From Sedimentibacter sp. MB31-C6 (GTDB lineage Bacteria; Bacillota; Clostridia; Tissierellales; Sedimentibacteraceae): a stretch of 64,000 bases of DNA. Made by a program: the position numbers and the translations under genes. Below are positions 36,234 through 43,633 of this stretch, one piece after another. Numbering within the stretch: position 1 is the stretch's first letter; each line of letters opens with the position of its first letter. The notes beneath the pieces were generated by a model. The model had not been told where the DNA came from. It saw only the letters and a program-made list of their open reading frames with translations, and ran no database searches. The DNA is taken from the NCBI RefSeq assembly GCF_035934735.1, contig NZ_CP142396.1, positions 1,488,001-1,552,000 of the forward strand, read 5' to 3'.

Positions 36234-36800
36234 TTGATAATTATATTTTTTGATGTAATAACAGATGAAGAAAAGGAATTAATCAATAAAATTTTTTCGA
36301 AAATGAATGTCAAATTGTATAATATTTCTTTTAACATTCTTAAGAATAAATTTGATGCAGAAGATGCTGTAATACAGACATTTTTAAATATTTCTGACAA
36401 TATAGAAAAAATTTCTAATTTACCATGTCCCCAAATAGAGCCTTACTGCGTTGTAATATTGAAGAATGAAAGTATAAATATTATGAGAAAGAGTAGGAAG
36501 GTTGAATTTGAGGAAAATATAGATTATTTGTACCAGAATTTACATCATGATGAAGTCTATAACCTTGAAGAAGAGTTTATGAAAACAGCAGATAAAGAAA
36601 TTTTATTATCATGCATTAACAGACTTTCAGACGATGAGAAAAATCTTATATACTTAAGATTTTTAAACGAATTGAGTTTCAAGCAAATTTCAGAGCTTTT
36701 AGATATTACTGAAGAGGCCGCTAAAAAACGGGGACAGCGTATTTTAAAAAAGTTGCGGGTGTATTATGAGGAGTGTGATAAGGTTGTCCAAAACGATTGA
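36234..36800 (+). CDS. ECF-like sigma factor, copy 2
   Basis: 188 residues from TTG 36234 behind GCGGGGGTA. Same region 2 and region 4 features as copy 1. Nearly every base matches copy 1 up to about codon 140; changes then appear (LNELSFKQISELL; RVYYEECDKVVQND). It overlaps the downstream membrane gene by 35 bp. Which of the two copies controls which secreted-protein gene cannot be told. Confidence 0.8.
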   Translation: MIIIFFDVITDEEKELINKIFSKMNVKLYNISFNILKNKFDAEDAVIQTFLNISDNIEKISNLPCPQIEPYCVVILKNESINIMRKSRKVEFEENIDYLYQNLHHDEVYNLEEEFMKTADKEILLSCINRLSDDEKNLIYLRFLNELSFKQISELLDITEEAAKKRGQRILKKLRVYYEECDKVVQND

Positions 36801-37749
36801 CATTATTATGAAAGATGTGTGTGAATTATCTTTTCAGGATGAATTGCAAAAAATAAATGATTTAGACAATAATAATATTATTTACGAATCATTGACTAAG
36901 GAGGCGATTAATAGATTAGCAAAGAAAATAGAACTATTACCATTTGAATACCGCAATCTTCTTTTTTTTCGATATTGCTTTAACAGCACTCCTTTTGAAA
37001 CAGATAAAATACTTAAAATAGAAAATTCCAAAAAGAAATTGCGTTATATTCAAAAAATGCTATCAAATTTTATGGGTGTCGAAAATTCATTGATAGATAA
37101 TACTTCTATGGAAGATGCCTGTCGATTAGCTTTGTCCGAAGATATGAAAGACTATGATAGTATCGAAATATTACAAAAACCTATTTATTCTAAGAACTTA
37201 ATAAAAAAGCTGAAGGAATATAATATCAAACAAAATAATAATACAGCATTCCTTGCAATAGCTAAAAAAGCAGCAATATTCATATTAATATTTATCATGA
37301 GCTTATCTACAGTCTTGGTATTTAATACAGAAGCACGCACAAAATTATTGAACTGGATTATTGAAAAGTTTCCTAAGTATAGTATATTTACTTCACAAAA
37401 TGATAATGGTCCAGTCGATTTAGCATCATTTAAAATTAAATATATTCCCTCAGATTTTGAATTATCAAATACTCACGAAATGCGTAACATGTTAATTTAT
37501 GAGTATTTGTCTGAAGATAATCAAATGCTGACTATAAAATTATCTATTTCTTCCAGTGAAAGAAAATCTTATTATAATACTGAAAATGCTATCATAGAGG
37601 AATTTATTTTTAAAGAATCTCAGGCTTATATGTGGCAAATTGATGAAATAACTTATTTAATATGGTATCAGGATAGTGTGGATTTCCATATTATCGGAAA
37701 CCTAAGTAAAGACGAAATTATAAAAATTGCAGAAAATATTTCAAAATAA
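36766..37749 (+). CDS. Membrane anti-sigma-like protein, copy 2
   Basis: 327 residues. The N-terminal 150 residues differ from copy 1 at only a few positions. The membrane helix (AAIFILIFIMSLSTVLVF) and the TEARTKLLNWIIEKFPKYS segment are kept. The outer domain is clearly diverged (IPSDFELSNTHEMRNMLIYEY), which suggests a different signal or partner is sensed. Role inferred as for copy 1. Confidence 0.65.
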   Translation: MRSVIRLSKTIDIIMKDVCELSFQDELQKINDLDNNNIIYESLTKEAINRLAKKIELLPFEYRNLLFFRYCFNSTPFETDKILKIENSKKKLRYIQKMLSNFMGVENSLIDNTSMEDACRLALSEDMKDYDSIEILQKPIYSKNLIKKLKEYNIKQNNNTAFLAIAKKAAIFILIFIMSLSTVLVFNTEARTKLLNWIIEKFPKYSIFTSQNDNGPVDLASFKIKYIPSDFELSNTHEMRNMLIYEYLSEDNQMLTIKLSISSSERKSYYNTENAIIEEFIFKESQAYMWQIDEITYLIWYQDSVDFHIIGNLSKDEIIKIAENISK

Positions 37750-37773
37750 TTTTAAAAAAATTGTCCCTTTTTT

Positions 37774-37820
37774 CCTCCTTGTTCGTTATATATGTAAGAA
37801 CCTAAAAACAACAAGGAGGA
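37774..37820 (+). promoter_or_regulatory. Inverted repeat that can hide the ribosome site, copy 2
   Basis: CCTCCTTGTT (37774-37783) is complementary to AACAAGGAGG (37810-37819), 9 nt before the start of the secreted protein. Kept from copy 1 although the loop differs. Confidence 0.6.
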
Positions 37821-37828
37821 TTTTTATT

Positions 37829-38269
37829 ATGAAACTAAAGAAAATTGGAGCAATAGCGTTGGTATCTGCTTTAGTACTTGGAAGCGCTGGAGTTAATAAT
37901 GTATATGGCATGGAACAACAAAAATACATATCTAAAAATACAAATAATCAAATAATCACTCCATTTTGGGTTGAAATTATCACAATTTTACCAGATATAT
38001 CGGCAAGTGGTAATACTCTTTATCCGGAAGTATATGTAAAAGCTAAAAGTACGTCATCTTCAATTACAGGTATAATGTATTTAGAAAAATACAGCTCCGG
38101 AAGCTGGGTAAATGTAACTTCATGGAGTTTAAAGGGAACAGGAAGCCTATCTGCATTTAAGAGCTATAGCGGAATTTCAAATAACATATATCGAACAAGA
38201 GTTGTAATAACTGTAAACGGAGAAACTGCCGAGGCCGTTTCAGGTACTTGTGAAATTTTAAGGTATTGA
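37829..38269 (+). CDS. Small secreted beta-rich protein, copy 2
   Basis: 146 residues from ATG 37829 (AAGGAGGA upstream; the longer frame from 37727 is rejected because it overlaps the preceding gene and lacks a signal peptide). Signal peptide IGAIALVSALVLGSAGVNNVYG, then a beta-rich domain (YLEKYSSGSWVNVTSWSLKG) ending TCEILRY as in copy 1. No known catalytic residues. Probably an extracytoplasmic product of the sigma module. Confidence 0.75.
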   Translation: MKLKKIGAIALVSALVLGSAGVNNVYGMEQQKYISKNTNNQIITPFWVEIITILPDISASGNTLYPEVYVKAKSTSSSITGIMYLEKYSSGSWVNVTSWSLKGTGSLSAFKSYSGISNNIYRTRVVITVNGETAEAVSGTCEILRY

Positions 38270-38368
38270 AAATTGGGTGTTTCAACATTACTTACCTAAA
38301 TATGGCGGATATTTTCCGTTGTACAGAGACTATATTAATAATTCTCAAAGTAAAGGGGGGAAATACAA

Positions 38369-38500
38369 ATGAAGAACATTAAAGAAAAAATACTTAAATT
38401 GGCTGTTAAACAAATTAAGAACACAGCATTCTCTGCAGTCGGCGTTACATCATATTGGTTAGCATTTCAACCTAAAGAACCAAGTAATTTAAAAAGGTAA
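38369..38500 (+). CDS. AgrD-like cyclic-lactone autoinducer prepeptide
   Basis: 43 residues, too short for usual ORF cut-offs. ATG 38369 follows AAAGGGGGG. An amphipathic leader (KEKILKLAVKQIKNTAF) is followed by a short core TSYWLA and the charged tail FQPKEPSNLKR, the three-part plan of AgrD precursors. The ring-forming residue would be Ser instead of the usual Cys, which would give a lactone. No AgrB peptidase gene is present nearby. A truncated frame (33 codons from 38271) ends over its start by ATGA, a sign of a lost upstream partner. Confidence 0.65.
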   Translation: MKNIKEKILKLAVKQIKNTAFSAVGVTSYWLAFQPKEPSNLKR

Positions 38501-38629
38501 TTTTAATTATTAGTTACTTTAAATTGTTCTTACAATATAATTATAATTTTTCTTTTACTTTTGCAATATAACTCCATTCAAATTGCAGCTAATTATTATA
38601 TAGTAAAAGAAAAAAAGGAGGGGGTTCCA

Positions 38630-38692
38630 TTGGGATTTATGTTTGTATTACAAAATTTACAAAATGCATATAATTTAAAAAATTATGAATAA
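38630..38692 (+). CDS. Putative 20-residue peptide
   Basis: TTG 38630 lies 5 nt after AGGAGGGGG, one of the strongest ribosome sites in the region, and opens a frame of 20 residues (MGFMFVLQNLQNAYNLKNYE). It sits between the AgrD-like gene and a secreted-protein gene. It may be a leader peptide, a signal peptide pheromone or chance. Confidence 0.35.
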   Translation: MGFMFVLQNLQNAYNLKNYE

Positions 38693-38706
38693 TGGGGAGG
38701 TAACAA

Positions 38707-39456
38707 ATGAAAAAAGGTTATATAGCATTAAGGAAACTATTTGCTTTGCTTATGATTTTCACATTATGCATTACATCTTCAGTATTTGCAAGCACACCAA
38801 ACAAATTACCTGATGATCATGAAGTTTTAAATGGGCAACTGTATATAGACGGAAATAAAGTTACTGAAATAATTCAGGTAGAATCAGGTAAAACGAAAAA
38901 AATTACTGTTGGACAATATGTTTCTAAGCTTGAACATGGTGAGATAATCTTTGATGATACTGTTACATTGGAAGATACGTCAGAAGATATGATAATTTCA
39001 CCTTTAGGCATTACTGATGACTGGTACAGATATGATGAATCTTCTTGGACCTCTGTTTTGAGAACTACTAAGAGAGAGAGAGTATCAACATATCTTAAAA
39101 ATGAAACTTCTAATCCAGCTGACCATTTATTAAGTACAACTTGCGAATCATCTCAATCATTTAGTTTTAATGTTGAAACTGGCGATAAACCTTATATTAA
39201 GGGAGGGGCAGGGTTTACTTGGGAATCTTCATCATCCAGAACTGAAGAAAAGAAATTAACTATTAGTCCAGGTATGTATGGATGGTGGGAATTTGCTCCT
39301 ATAGAAAACAAAACTAGTGGATATATGAAAACATTTAGTTGGTTAGGAGAACTTAAAGAAGAAAAATCTGTATATGCTTATTCACCGAAGGAAATAAATG
39401 GGTATCTTGATGGCGTGTATTATGCAGTGGAAAAAGCTACAATGCCTACAAATTAG
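38707..39456 (+). CDS. Secreted beta-rich protein
   Basis: 249 residues. Signal peptide LFALLMIFTLCITSSVFA. The central part alternates Ser/Thr with hydrophobic residues (TTCESSQSFSFNVETGDK; AGFTWESSSSRTEEKKLTI) and then reads SPGMYGWWEFAPIENKT, a pattern seen in secreted Firmicute proteins with long beta-hairpins. Resemblance to pore-forming beta proteins is only suggestive. Its GGGGAGG site lies next to the peptide gene above; a terminator follows. Confidence 0.6.
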   Translation: MKKGYIALRKLFALLMIFTLCITSSVFASTPNKLPDDHEVLNGQLYIDGNKVTEIIQVESGKTKKITVGQYVSKLEHGEIIFDDTVTLEDTSEDMIISPLGITDDWYRYDESSWTSVLRTTKRERVSTYLKNETSNPADHLLSTTCESSQSFSFNVETGDKPYIKGGAGFTWESSSSRTEEKKLTISPGMYGWWEFAPIENKTSGYMKTFSWLGELKEEKSVYAYSPKEINGYLDGVYYAVEKATMPTN

Positions 39457-39548
39457 TCAATTTTAAACTATAATTTTAAGATATGATATGCTAAAATAAG
39501 GTTATATACTCTATAATTATTTTGGTGAGAAAAATTGTTAAGTACGAC

Positions 39549-39580
39549 AAAGACGTGGATGTTACAATTTCACGTCTTTT
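39549..39580 (+). terminator. Intrinsic terminator
   Basis: AAAGACGTG pairs with CACGTCTTT across a 12-14-nt loop and ends in TTTT. Confidence 0.75.
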
Positions 39581-39668
39581 AAAAATATGTGCATCATAAT
39601 GTAAACAGTATTGTAGGCAAATAAAATATAAATATGATAAAATACTTTTAATACAGGAGGATTTGTTT

Positions 39669-40226
39669 ATGAAATTTAAATATCTTATTTTGGTTGGAGT
39701 TATTATCATAGTAGTATTTATTATATATATATACAGTAATAAAGAAGAATCCCAACTTACTAGATCTAGAGAGTATACTGATACAATTCAGCTTGGATTG
39801 CAGGGCGAAGGTTTGACTGAGGACCAAATATTGTTCATTGAACCGCTTAAAGATAATGAGGAACTTATTTTTTTTAGTAATTATAATGCCTTAGCTTTTG
39901 CCTGTTTATCTAAAATTAAAGATGAATGGTTGTGGAAAAGAACAGATCCTATGTATGACTTCCAATCTACAGATTCATCATCATATATGACTTCTATGGT
40001 TGAGATAACAACAATAAAAAATCATAATTATTATTTGTATTTAGGAGAGATATTTAATCCGAAAATTAATAAAATAACTCTACATAATGATACAATTAAT
40101 GCTAGGATAGTAAAAATAGACAACAATACATTCTGGTTTACAGTTATTGATATTGAATTAATAGGTGGTGATTATTTAAATATTGATACTAAAGCTTATG
40201 ATGATTTAGATAGTATTATAGAATAA
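39669..40226 (+). CDS. Membrane-anchored protein of unknown function
   Basis: 185 residues from ATG 39669 (AGGAGG 8 nt upstream; the TTG at 39663 is too close). One N-terminal membrane helix (YLILVGVIIIVVFIIYIY) and an extracytoplasmic domain of about 155 residues with mixed helix and strand. Not recognised. Last gene before tail copy D. Confidence 0.6.
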   Translation: MKFKYLILVGVIIIVVFIIYIYSNKEESQLTRSREYTDTIQLGLQGEGLTEDQILFIEPLKDNEELIFFSNYNALAFACLSKIKDEWLWKRTDPMYDFQSTDSSSYMTSMVEITTIKNHNYYLYLGEIFNPKINKITLHNDTINARIVKIDNNTFWFTVIDIELIGGDYLNIDTKAYDDLDSIIE

Positions 40227-40321
40227 TGTAATAAGTATATAATGCTGAATTTAATTCTTAGTTTCATCTATTGATTTAAGTATAAAAATCATAATATTAG
40301 TATAAATTTAAAAAATACTTC

Positions 40322-40445
40322 GGGCAAATTCTAGGCAAATTTTTATAAAAAACAATATAAAACGGTATTAATAAAAATGATTAGTAAACCTTAAAACCAT
40401 TGAAGTATACACATAGTATTAATACCGTTTTATCCCTTAAGATTC
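40322..40445 (+). repeat. Cassette right-end element next to copy D
   Basis: GGGCAAATTCTA and GGCAAATTTTT lie in tandem with 11-bp period. A perfect 15-bp inverted repeat follows (AAAACGGTATTAATA; TATTAATACCGTTTT) with a ~43-nt loop. The second motif's C is 110 bp before the tail repeat. This is the best preserved of the three end elements. Confidence 0.65.
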
Positions 40446-40637
40446 GGGGAGGTAAAGCTACACGCCTTAAATATAAAGAAGCACATGACCACGATAAAGT
40501 AAGTAATATGTAATTAACCATTTGATGAGAGACACTGACTGTAATAGGTTGGTGTCTTTTGTATCTTTTGTTTCTGTGGCGATGGTTTGAAACAAAAAAT
40601 GCAAAAGTAAACAAAAAGAGTTCCCGGGCAAATTTTT
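40446..40637 (+). repeat. spoIIID tail copy D with arm motif
   Basis: 80 bp identical to the native gene end (10819-10898), then the hairpin terminator of copies B, C and E (to 40560). CCGGGCAAATTTTTT (GGGCA at 40626) lies 113 nt after the stop codon. The region up to 40875 otherwise has no gene and contains the palindrome at 40702. Confidence 0.75.
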
Positions 40638-40701
40638 TAAAGAATAGTTTAAAGAATCTTATTAGAACGTATTGTACCCATGTTAATGGATATATGTGAT
40701 G

Positions 40702-40745
40702 TGACCCCAATATGTTAGAATTCTAGGTCTAACATATTGGGGTCA
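40702..40745. repeat. IS-end-like perfect palindrome
   Basis: TGACCCCAATATGTTAGA and its exact complement are separated by 8 bp. The TGACCCC tips in inward orientation look like the terminal repeats of an IS3-type element whose interior is lost. No T-run, and no clear target duplication. Confidence 0.45.
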
Positions 40746-40875
40746 GTTCATTTTAAAGGGTTTCTATTTTTGAATTATGTATTTTTGGTAAAAGTATATT
40801 CTTAGTAAACTAAACTTAACAATTTAAAAATGCAACAGCAATACTTTTACTTTTTAAGTTTTATACTAAATATCT

Positions 40876-41850
40876 CTATGGTTCTACATATCCTATAGAA
40901 GTATCTATACCAACTGTGCTTGTTTCACTATCCCAAGTTATTCCTATATTAAAAATTTTAGCAACATCTCTTAATTTAAAATAATTGTTATTATTAATAT
41001 TATAAGCGCTTAATTGAACTTCGATGCTATCTTTATATATTTTCGATGTGTTTAAATTACCTGTTTTTGATTTACCATTGCCTTTACTCAGTTCACCACC
41101 TACTGTTGTATAGGCTGTATTTGAAATTAGATTAATTGCATTTTTATTATCCCACTTCACTTCGAATTGCTTTTCACTATTGTTTACTACACTTGCTAAA
41201 TCTCTAAGTTTAAAATAATTATTATTATCTATATTATAAGCATCAAAAGATAATACCTTGCCATTTACTATAACCTTAGAATTTGTTGGTTCTGCAGTCA
41301 CTGTTGTTGGCTCTGCAGGTACATCAACAGGCGTTGTATTTTTAGTTCCTGATTTATATTTGATTAATTTTAATGTGTAATACTTGTAAAAATCATCTAT
41401 GTCTCTTTCCATACCGTTAGGTACATATTCATATAAAATATAACCATATACTTCTGGACTATCTTGTGTGTGATCATTACCTTTTGCTTTTACATTAAAT
41501 TTTTCACTTGCTTTAAATGTACCAGAATATAAAATATCCTTAGATGTTGACTTTGTTTCATATGTTTCTATAAACGCAGTGCCTTGCCACGTTTCAGCAA
41601 ATTCTAATTTGTCATCAATCTTGATTAAAAAACCTGTGGAATTTATTCCAGCAGTCTCATCATTGCCATAACAATATTCTATTATTGTATTTTCATCCCA
41701 AACTTCAACTTCATATTCTCCGTCGTTAAATGGTGTTCCTCTGTATCCGCCAAATACTACATTCTCTTTTTGTATTTTTACTACATTTTTACTTTCAGAA
41801 AATCCTCTAAATTCATCTACTCCAATGGAATCACTAAAGAAGATAAAGTA
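40876..41850 (-). pseudogene. Secreted protein with copper-amine-oxidase-N-like repeats, 5'-truncated
   Basis: The reverse frame is open for 325 codons from 41850 but has no start codon until an internal Met at 41412, so the 5' end is lost. The upstream part (GGYRGTPFNDGEYEVEVWDE; FAETWQGTAFIETYET) is unfamiliar. The C-terminal ~120 residues contain two stalk-type repeats with NYFKLRDLASVVN and NYFKLRDVAKIFN, typical of the copper amine oxidase N-terminal-like domain of secreted clostridial proteins. The break lies just before tail remnant F. Confidence 0.65.
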
Positions 41851-41882
41851 TTATATAAATTAATTAAAGATAAAAATATATA

Positions 41883-41930
41883 TTAACACTTGATGAAAGA
41901 CACTGACTGAAATATAGTAGTGTCCTTTTT
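41883..41930 (+). repeat. Degenerate spoIIID terminator remnant F
   Basis: TTAACACTTGATGAAAGACA and the following CTGACTG...TAGTGTCCTTTTT match the trailer and terminator of copies B-D, but the coding tail is missing. No arm motif is seen at the expected distance to the right, where the Mn catalase gene lies. It may mark the right edge of the array. Confidence 0.45.
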
Positions 41931-41946
41931 AAATTTTCATATAAAT

Positions 41947-41970
41947 AAATGACTCTCTTAAGAGCCATTT
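41947..41970 (-). terminator. Terminator of the Mn catalase gene
   Basis: AAATGACTCT and AGAGCCATTT form an imperfect stem with a 4-nt loop at the 3' end of the reverse-strand catalase gene. Confidence 0.5.
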
Positions 41971-41981
41971 ACCAAACAGAA

Positions 41982-42662
41982 TTAATTTTTTACGTTAGGC
42001 GATGCAAAACTCGGTGGTTGAGCATTTTGAGCATTGAAATTGTTTGTTCCTGGAGATGACAAATCAAAGTAAAGTTTTGAATCTGCTGTAACTCCCCAGT
42101 TTTGATTAGAGCCAGTATCTTGTATTTTATTAAATGCTTCTCTGAACATTGTGTTATGCGCTTCTTCACGGTTTAACAAGAAATCAATCGTATCTCTTAC
42201 ACCTTTGTCGTTAATTTGTCTGTACAAATATTGATATACTACCTTTGCACGCTGCTCAGCTGCTATGTTTGATAATAAGTCTGCTGCTAAGTCGCCTGTT
42301 TCATTAACATATGCAGAAGTCCATAGATATCCTGACGCATTAGCTAATATTGGCGCTAATCCTGTTAATACATGTGCCTCCACACCTCCAATAGTTGCAT
42401 TTTGTGCATCTAAGTCGTGTCCGTTCAACAAATTTATTGCAGTTGCAACCATTTCCAAATGACTTAATTCTTCTGCTGCAATATCTAAAAACAAGTCCTT
42501 TATTTCTTTATCTTTAATACGCTGACTTTGAGATAAATATTGCATTGCAGCCTTTAGTTCTCCTTGTGGGCCTCCAAGCTGTTCCTGCAGCATAGCTGCA
42601 TAGTTCGGATTTGGTCTATCTACCTTAACTTCATAAAGCAATTTTTTATCATGTAAAAACAT
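41982..42662 (-). CDS. Manganese catalase family protein
   Basis: 226 residues on the reverse strand. Ferritin-like four-helix fold with dimetal ligands visible in GPQGELKAAMQYL (Glu), AAEELSHLEMVA (Glu and His), and later IAAEQRAKVVYQ (Glu) and NREEAHNTMF (His). It should dismutate hydrogen peroxide, protecting an anaerobe from oxygen. CotJC spore-coat proteins belong to the same family, so a spore role is possible. The C-terminus is Asn/Pro-rich. Confidence 0.88.
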   Translation of the reverse strand: MFLHDKKLLYEVKVDRPNPNYAAMLQEQLGGPQGELKAAMQYLSQSQRIKDKEIKDLFLDIAAEELSHLEMVATAINLLNGHDLDAQNATIGGVEAHVLTGLAPILANASGYLWTSAYVNETGDLAADLLSNIAAEQRAKVVYQYLYRQINDKGVRDTIDFLLNREEAHNTMFREAFNKIQDTGSNQNWGVTADSKLYFDLSSPGTNNFNAQNAQPPSFASPNVKN

Positions 42663-42865
42663 AAAATCTCTCCTTTTTTATTTTAAATTAGTTTTGCCTT
42701 TAAAATAAAAAATATGCTATATCTATAGATATAAATGATAGATATAACATTAATATGAGATATTAAATTATATAAGCAGTATTCTAATATTTTATGTTTT
42801 AATCGTGTATACGCAACAAGCTTTAAAGTATAAAATAAAGTTAAGTGATTTAAATTAGAATTTAA

Positions 42866-43432
42866 TTATAATGATTTAATCATTAATTCTAAATATTGTT
42901 CTGCTCTTTCATGAAGATCAAAACTACCATTGTGAAGACACCAGTGAAATATTAGTCCTCTCATTGCCTGATAAAGGTATTCATTTATTTCATCGACGCT
43001 CATGTTAGTTGTTATTTCTCCATTTTTTATAGCTTCTTCAATAATAGGATCAAGAAGAGTTTGCATAGCCCTTCCTTTTTTAAGAAACAGGGTATTACTA
43101 TTACTATATAGAATTTTAGTAAAATCAAATGGTTCACTAATAACAAAATCTATATAAAATAGCATATAATTTTTCATTTTTTCTTTAGAAGTTTTTCCTT
43201 TGATTTTATTCTTCATAAAATCATTAAATATTTTATCTGCTAAGACATATTTCTGATATAGTATATCATTCTTAGATTTATAGTAATTATAAAATGAGCC
43301 TACAGATACATTTGCTGATTTTACTATATCTTGTATTGTAACATGTTCATAACCTTTGGTTTTGAACAGCTTAATGCTGATATTATATATTTTTTCCTTG
43401 GTTTTTTGTGCTTGGATTGAGCGACTGTTCAA
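42866..43432 (-). CDS. TetR family transcriptional regulator
   Basis: 188 residues from TTG 43432 (reverse) with GGAGG 8 nt upstream; the frame extends to 43483, but the added residues are unlike the family. The helix-turn-helix VTIQDIVKSANVSVGSFYNYYKSK is clear. The C-terminal ligand domain is not assigned. It is divergent from the flavoprotein gene, whose promoter carries an inverted repeat likely bound by this repressor. Confidence 0.85.
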   Translation of the reverse strand: MNSRSIQAQKTKEKIYNISIKLFKTKGYEHVTIQDIVKSANVSVGSFYNYYKSKNDILYQKYVLADKIFNDFMKNKIKGKTSKEKMKNYMLFYIDFVISEPFDFTKILYSNSNTLFLKKGRAMQTLLDPIIEEAIKNGEITTNMSVDEINEYLYQAMRGLIFHWCLHNGSFDLHERAEQYLELMIKSL

Positions 43433-43553
43433 CTTGATTCCTCCTATTACATCTATGAATTTACAACTGAATTCGCATATCATATAATTTAATTATAACA
43501 TAATAAGTATTTATAGCAAATTAAAATAAAATGTGTATTGCTAAAAATATTGC

Positions 43554-43608
43554 TTGATAAATAACAAACTATATATTATAATGAATACATTCGGTGAATA
43601 CGTTCATT
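43554..43608 (+). promoter_or_regulatory. Promoter and probable TetR operator
   Basis: TTGATA (43554-43559), 17-bp spacer, TATAAT (43577-43582). An inverted repeat, AATGAATACATTC / GAATACGTTCATT with GGT between (43580-43608; 10 of 13 pairs match), overlaps the -10 box and start site, the usual place for a repressor. Confidence 0.65.
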
Positions 43609-43633
43609 AAAATTGAAAAAGTGGAGGAGAGCT

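Larger units (their letters stand above)
10819..41930. mobile_element. Putative tandem array of elements integrated at the spoIIID 3' end
   Basis: The interval is punctuated by six direct copies, full or partial, of the spoIIID tail plus a hairpin: A 10819, E 30221, B 33937, C 35816, D 40446, F 41883. Full internal copies B, C and D are flanked on the left by two tandem GGRCAWWT-like motifs ending 109-110 nt before the repeat and on the right by one such motif about 113-126 nt after the stop codon. This is the expected layout of tyrosine-recombinase att sites with arm-binding repeats. No integrase, relaxase or phage gene is visible, so these would be non-autonomous elements. The cobalamin cluster may or may not be part of the array. 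Confidence 0.5.

Noticed and set aside
38271-38372. Frame before the AgrD-like gene as the C-terminus of AgrB
   Set aside because: The 33 codons do not resemble AgrB membrane helices; it is only a truncated frame of unknown origin.
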